Part shown: piece after piece, positions 63,709 through 64,000 of the stretch
How positions within the stretch are numbered: the stretch's first letter is position 1
Layout of the letters: each line of letters opens with the position of its first letter
NCBI GenBank assembly: GCA_032622095.1
Contig: CP136069.1
Location: 33,888,194-33,952,193, forward strand
Source: Siphonodentalium dalli
Lineage: Eukaryota > Mollusca > Scaphopoda > Gadilida > Siphonodentaliidae
Direction: 5' to 3'
DNA: 64,000 nt
Notes under the pieces: model-generated
The model's input: the letters and a program-made list of their open reading frames with translations, nothing else
Databases searched by the model: none
Told to the model about the DNA's origin: nothing
Position numbers and translations under genes: made by a program

Positions 63709-64000
63709 TTAACCCTTTACCCAACAAACCGGCCAAAACCGGCCAAATAAAGCTTCAACAGCCTAAAATATCTTCGGTCTGTCTCAATAAAACCATACAA
63801 ATATGGATATCATTGGAACCGGCTCCTTGACCACATTGTGATAGTTACAGTTATGCCATGTGCCAATGCATTCTCTTATATATGCGAGTCGACCATAGGT
63901 CGCCTCGCATATATAAGAGAATGCATTGGCCTAAAAAAAATCTTTTTTTTAACACTTTTTACCATTTTTTCTTACATTCTTTAACAATTTTATAATTTTT
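63709..64000. mobile_element. D-family TTAA MITE, truncated by the window edge, 9 nt after the exon 8 donor
   Basis: Starts TTAACCCTTTACCCAACAAA in inverted orientation, followed by the gagacagaccgaag tail in reverse complement and the first hairpin (63859-63928). The second hairpin is beyond 64000. Confidence 0.88.

Overview
The window is nuclear DNA from an animal: spliced protein-coding genes lie in a very large, AT-rich, repeat-dense non-coding background. The two genes are animal-type, and the repeats (palindromic MITEs, TTAA-flanked elements, and elements with a hairpin head, a microsatellite and a ~160-bp tandem core) are of the kind common in bivalve and other molluscan genomes. I infer a lophotrochozoan, most likely a marine mollusc; this is inferred from repeat style and not proven by a marker gene.

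Region 1 (1-10.8 kb) holds no recognisable gene. It is a 21-bp minisatellite in two long blocks with ~205-bp satellite units in front of each block. A 2.2-kb terminal-inverted-repeat transposon interrupts it at 6928-9120. The array then flips orientation near 9.27 kb and ends in an inverted copy of the 205-bp unit, so the whole is a giant imperfect inverted repeat. Region 2 (10.8-20.5 kb) is intergenic and packed with palindromic MITEs of several families.

Region 3 (20.6-36.5 kb, minus strand) is a five-exon gene for a BTB-BACK-six-C2H2-zinc-finger protein of about 579 residues, a likely DNA-binding regulator. All four junctions agree in phase. Its introns hold 45-bp and 96-bp tandem arrays and a 4.54-kb hAT-like non-autonomous element with an 8-bp target duplication that ends 39 nt from a splice acceptor. 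Region 4 (36.5-45.5 kb) is a MITE-rich interval between two apparently divergent genes.

Region 5 (45.5 kb to the right edge, plus strand) is the 5' part of the WDR48/UAF1 orthologue: eight coding exons, 299 codons, ending inside WD repeat 7. The rest lies beyond the window. WDR48 is the WD40 cofactor of USP1/USP12/USP46-type deubiquitinases. Two of its introns contain tandem arrays built from the 3' end of the preceding exon together with its 5' splice site (18 extra 65-bp copies after exon 6, three 36-bp copies after exon 3). In the second case a Helentron/HINE-like element has inserted between the exon and its copies. This is the most unusual structure in the window. Several other mobile elements end within 9-39 nt of WDR48 or zinc-finger-gene splice sites.

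The two genes are adjacent and transcribed away from each other; nothing in the sequence shows that they act in a common pathway. Exon borders were read by eye from splice consensus, phase and similarity to remembered protein families; no transcript or database search was available.
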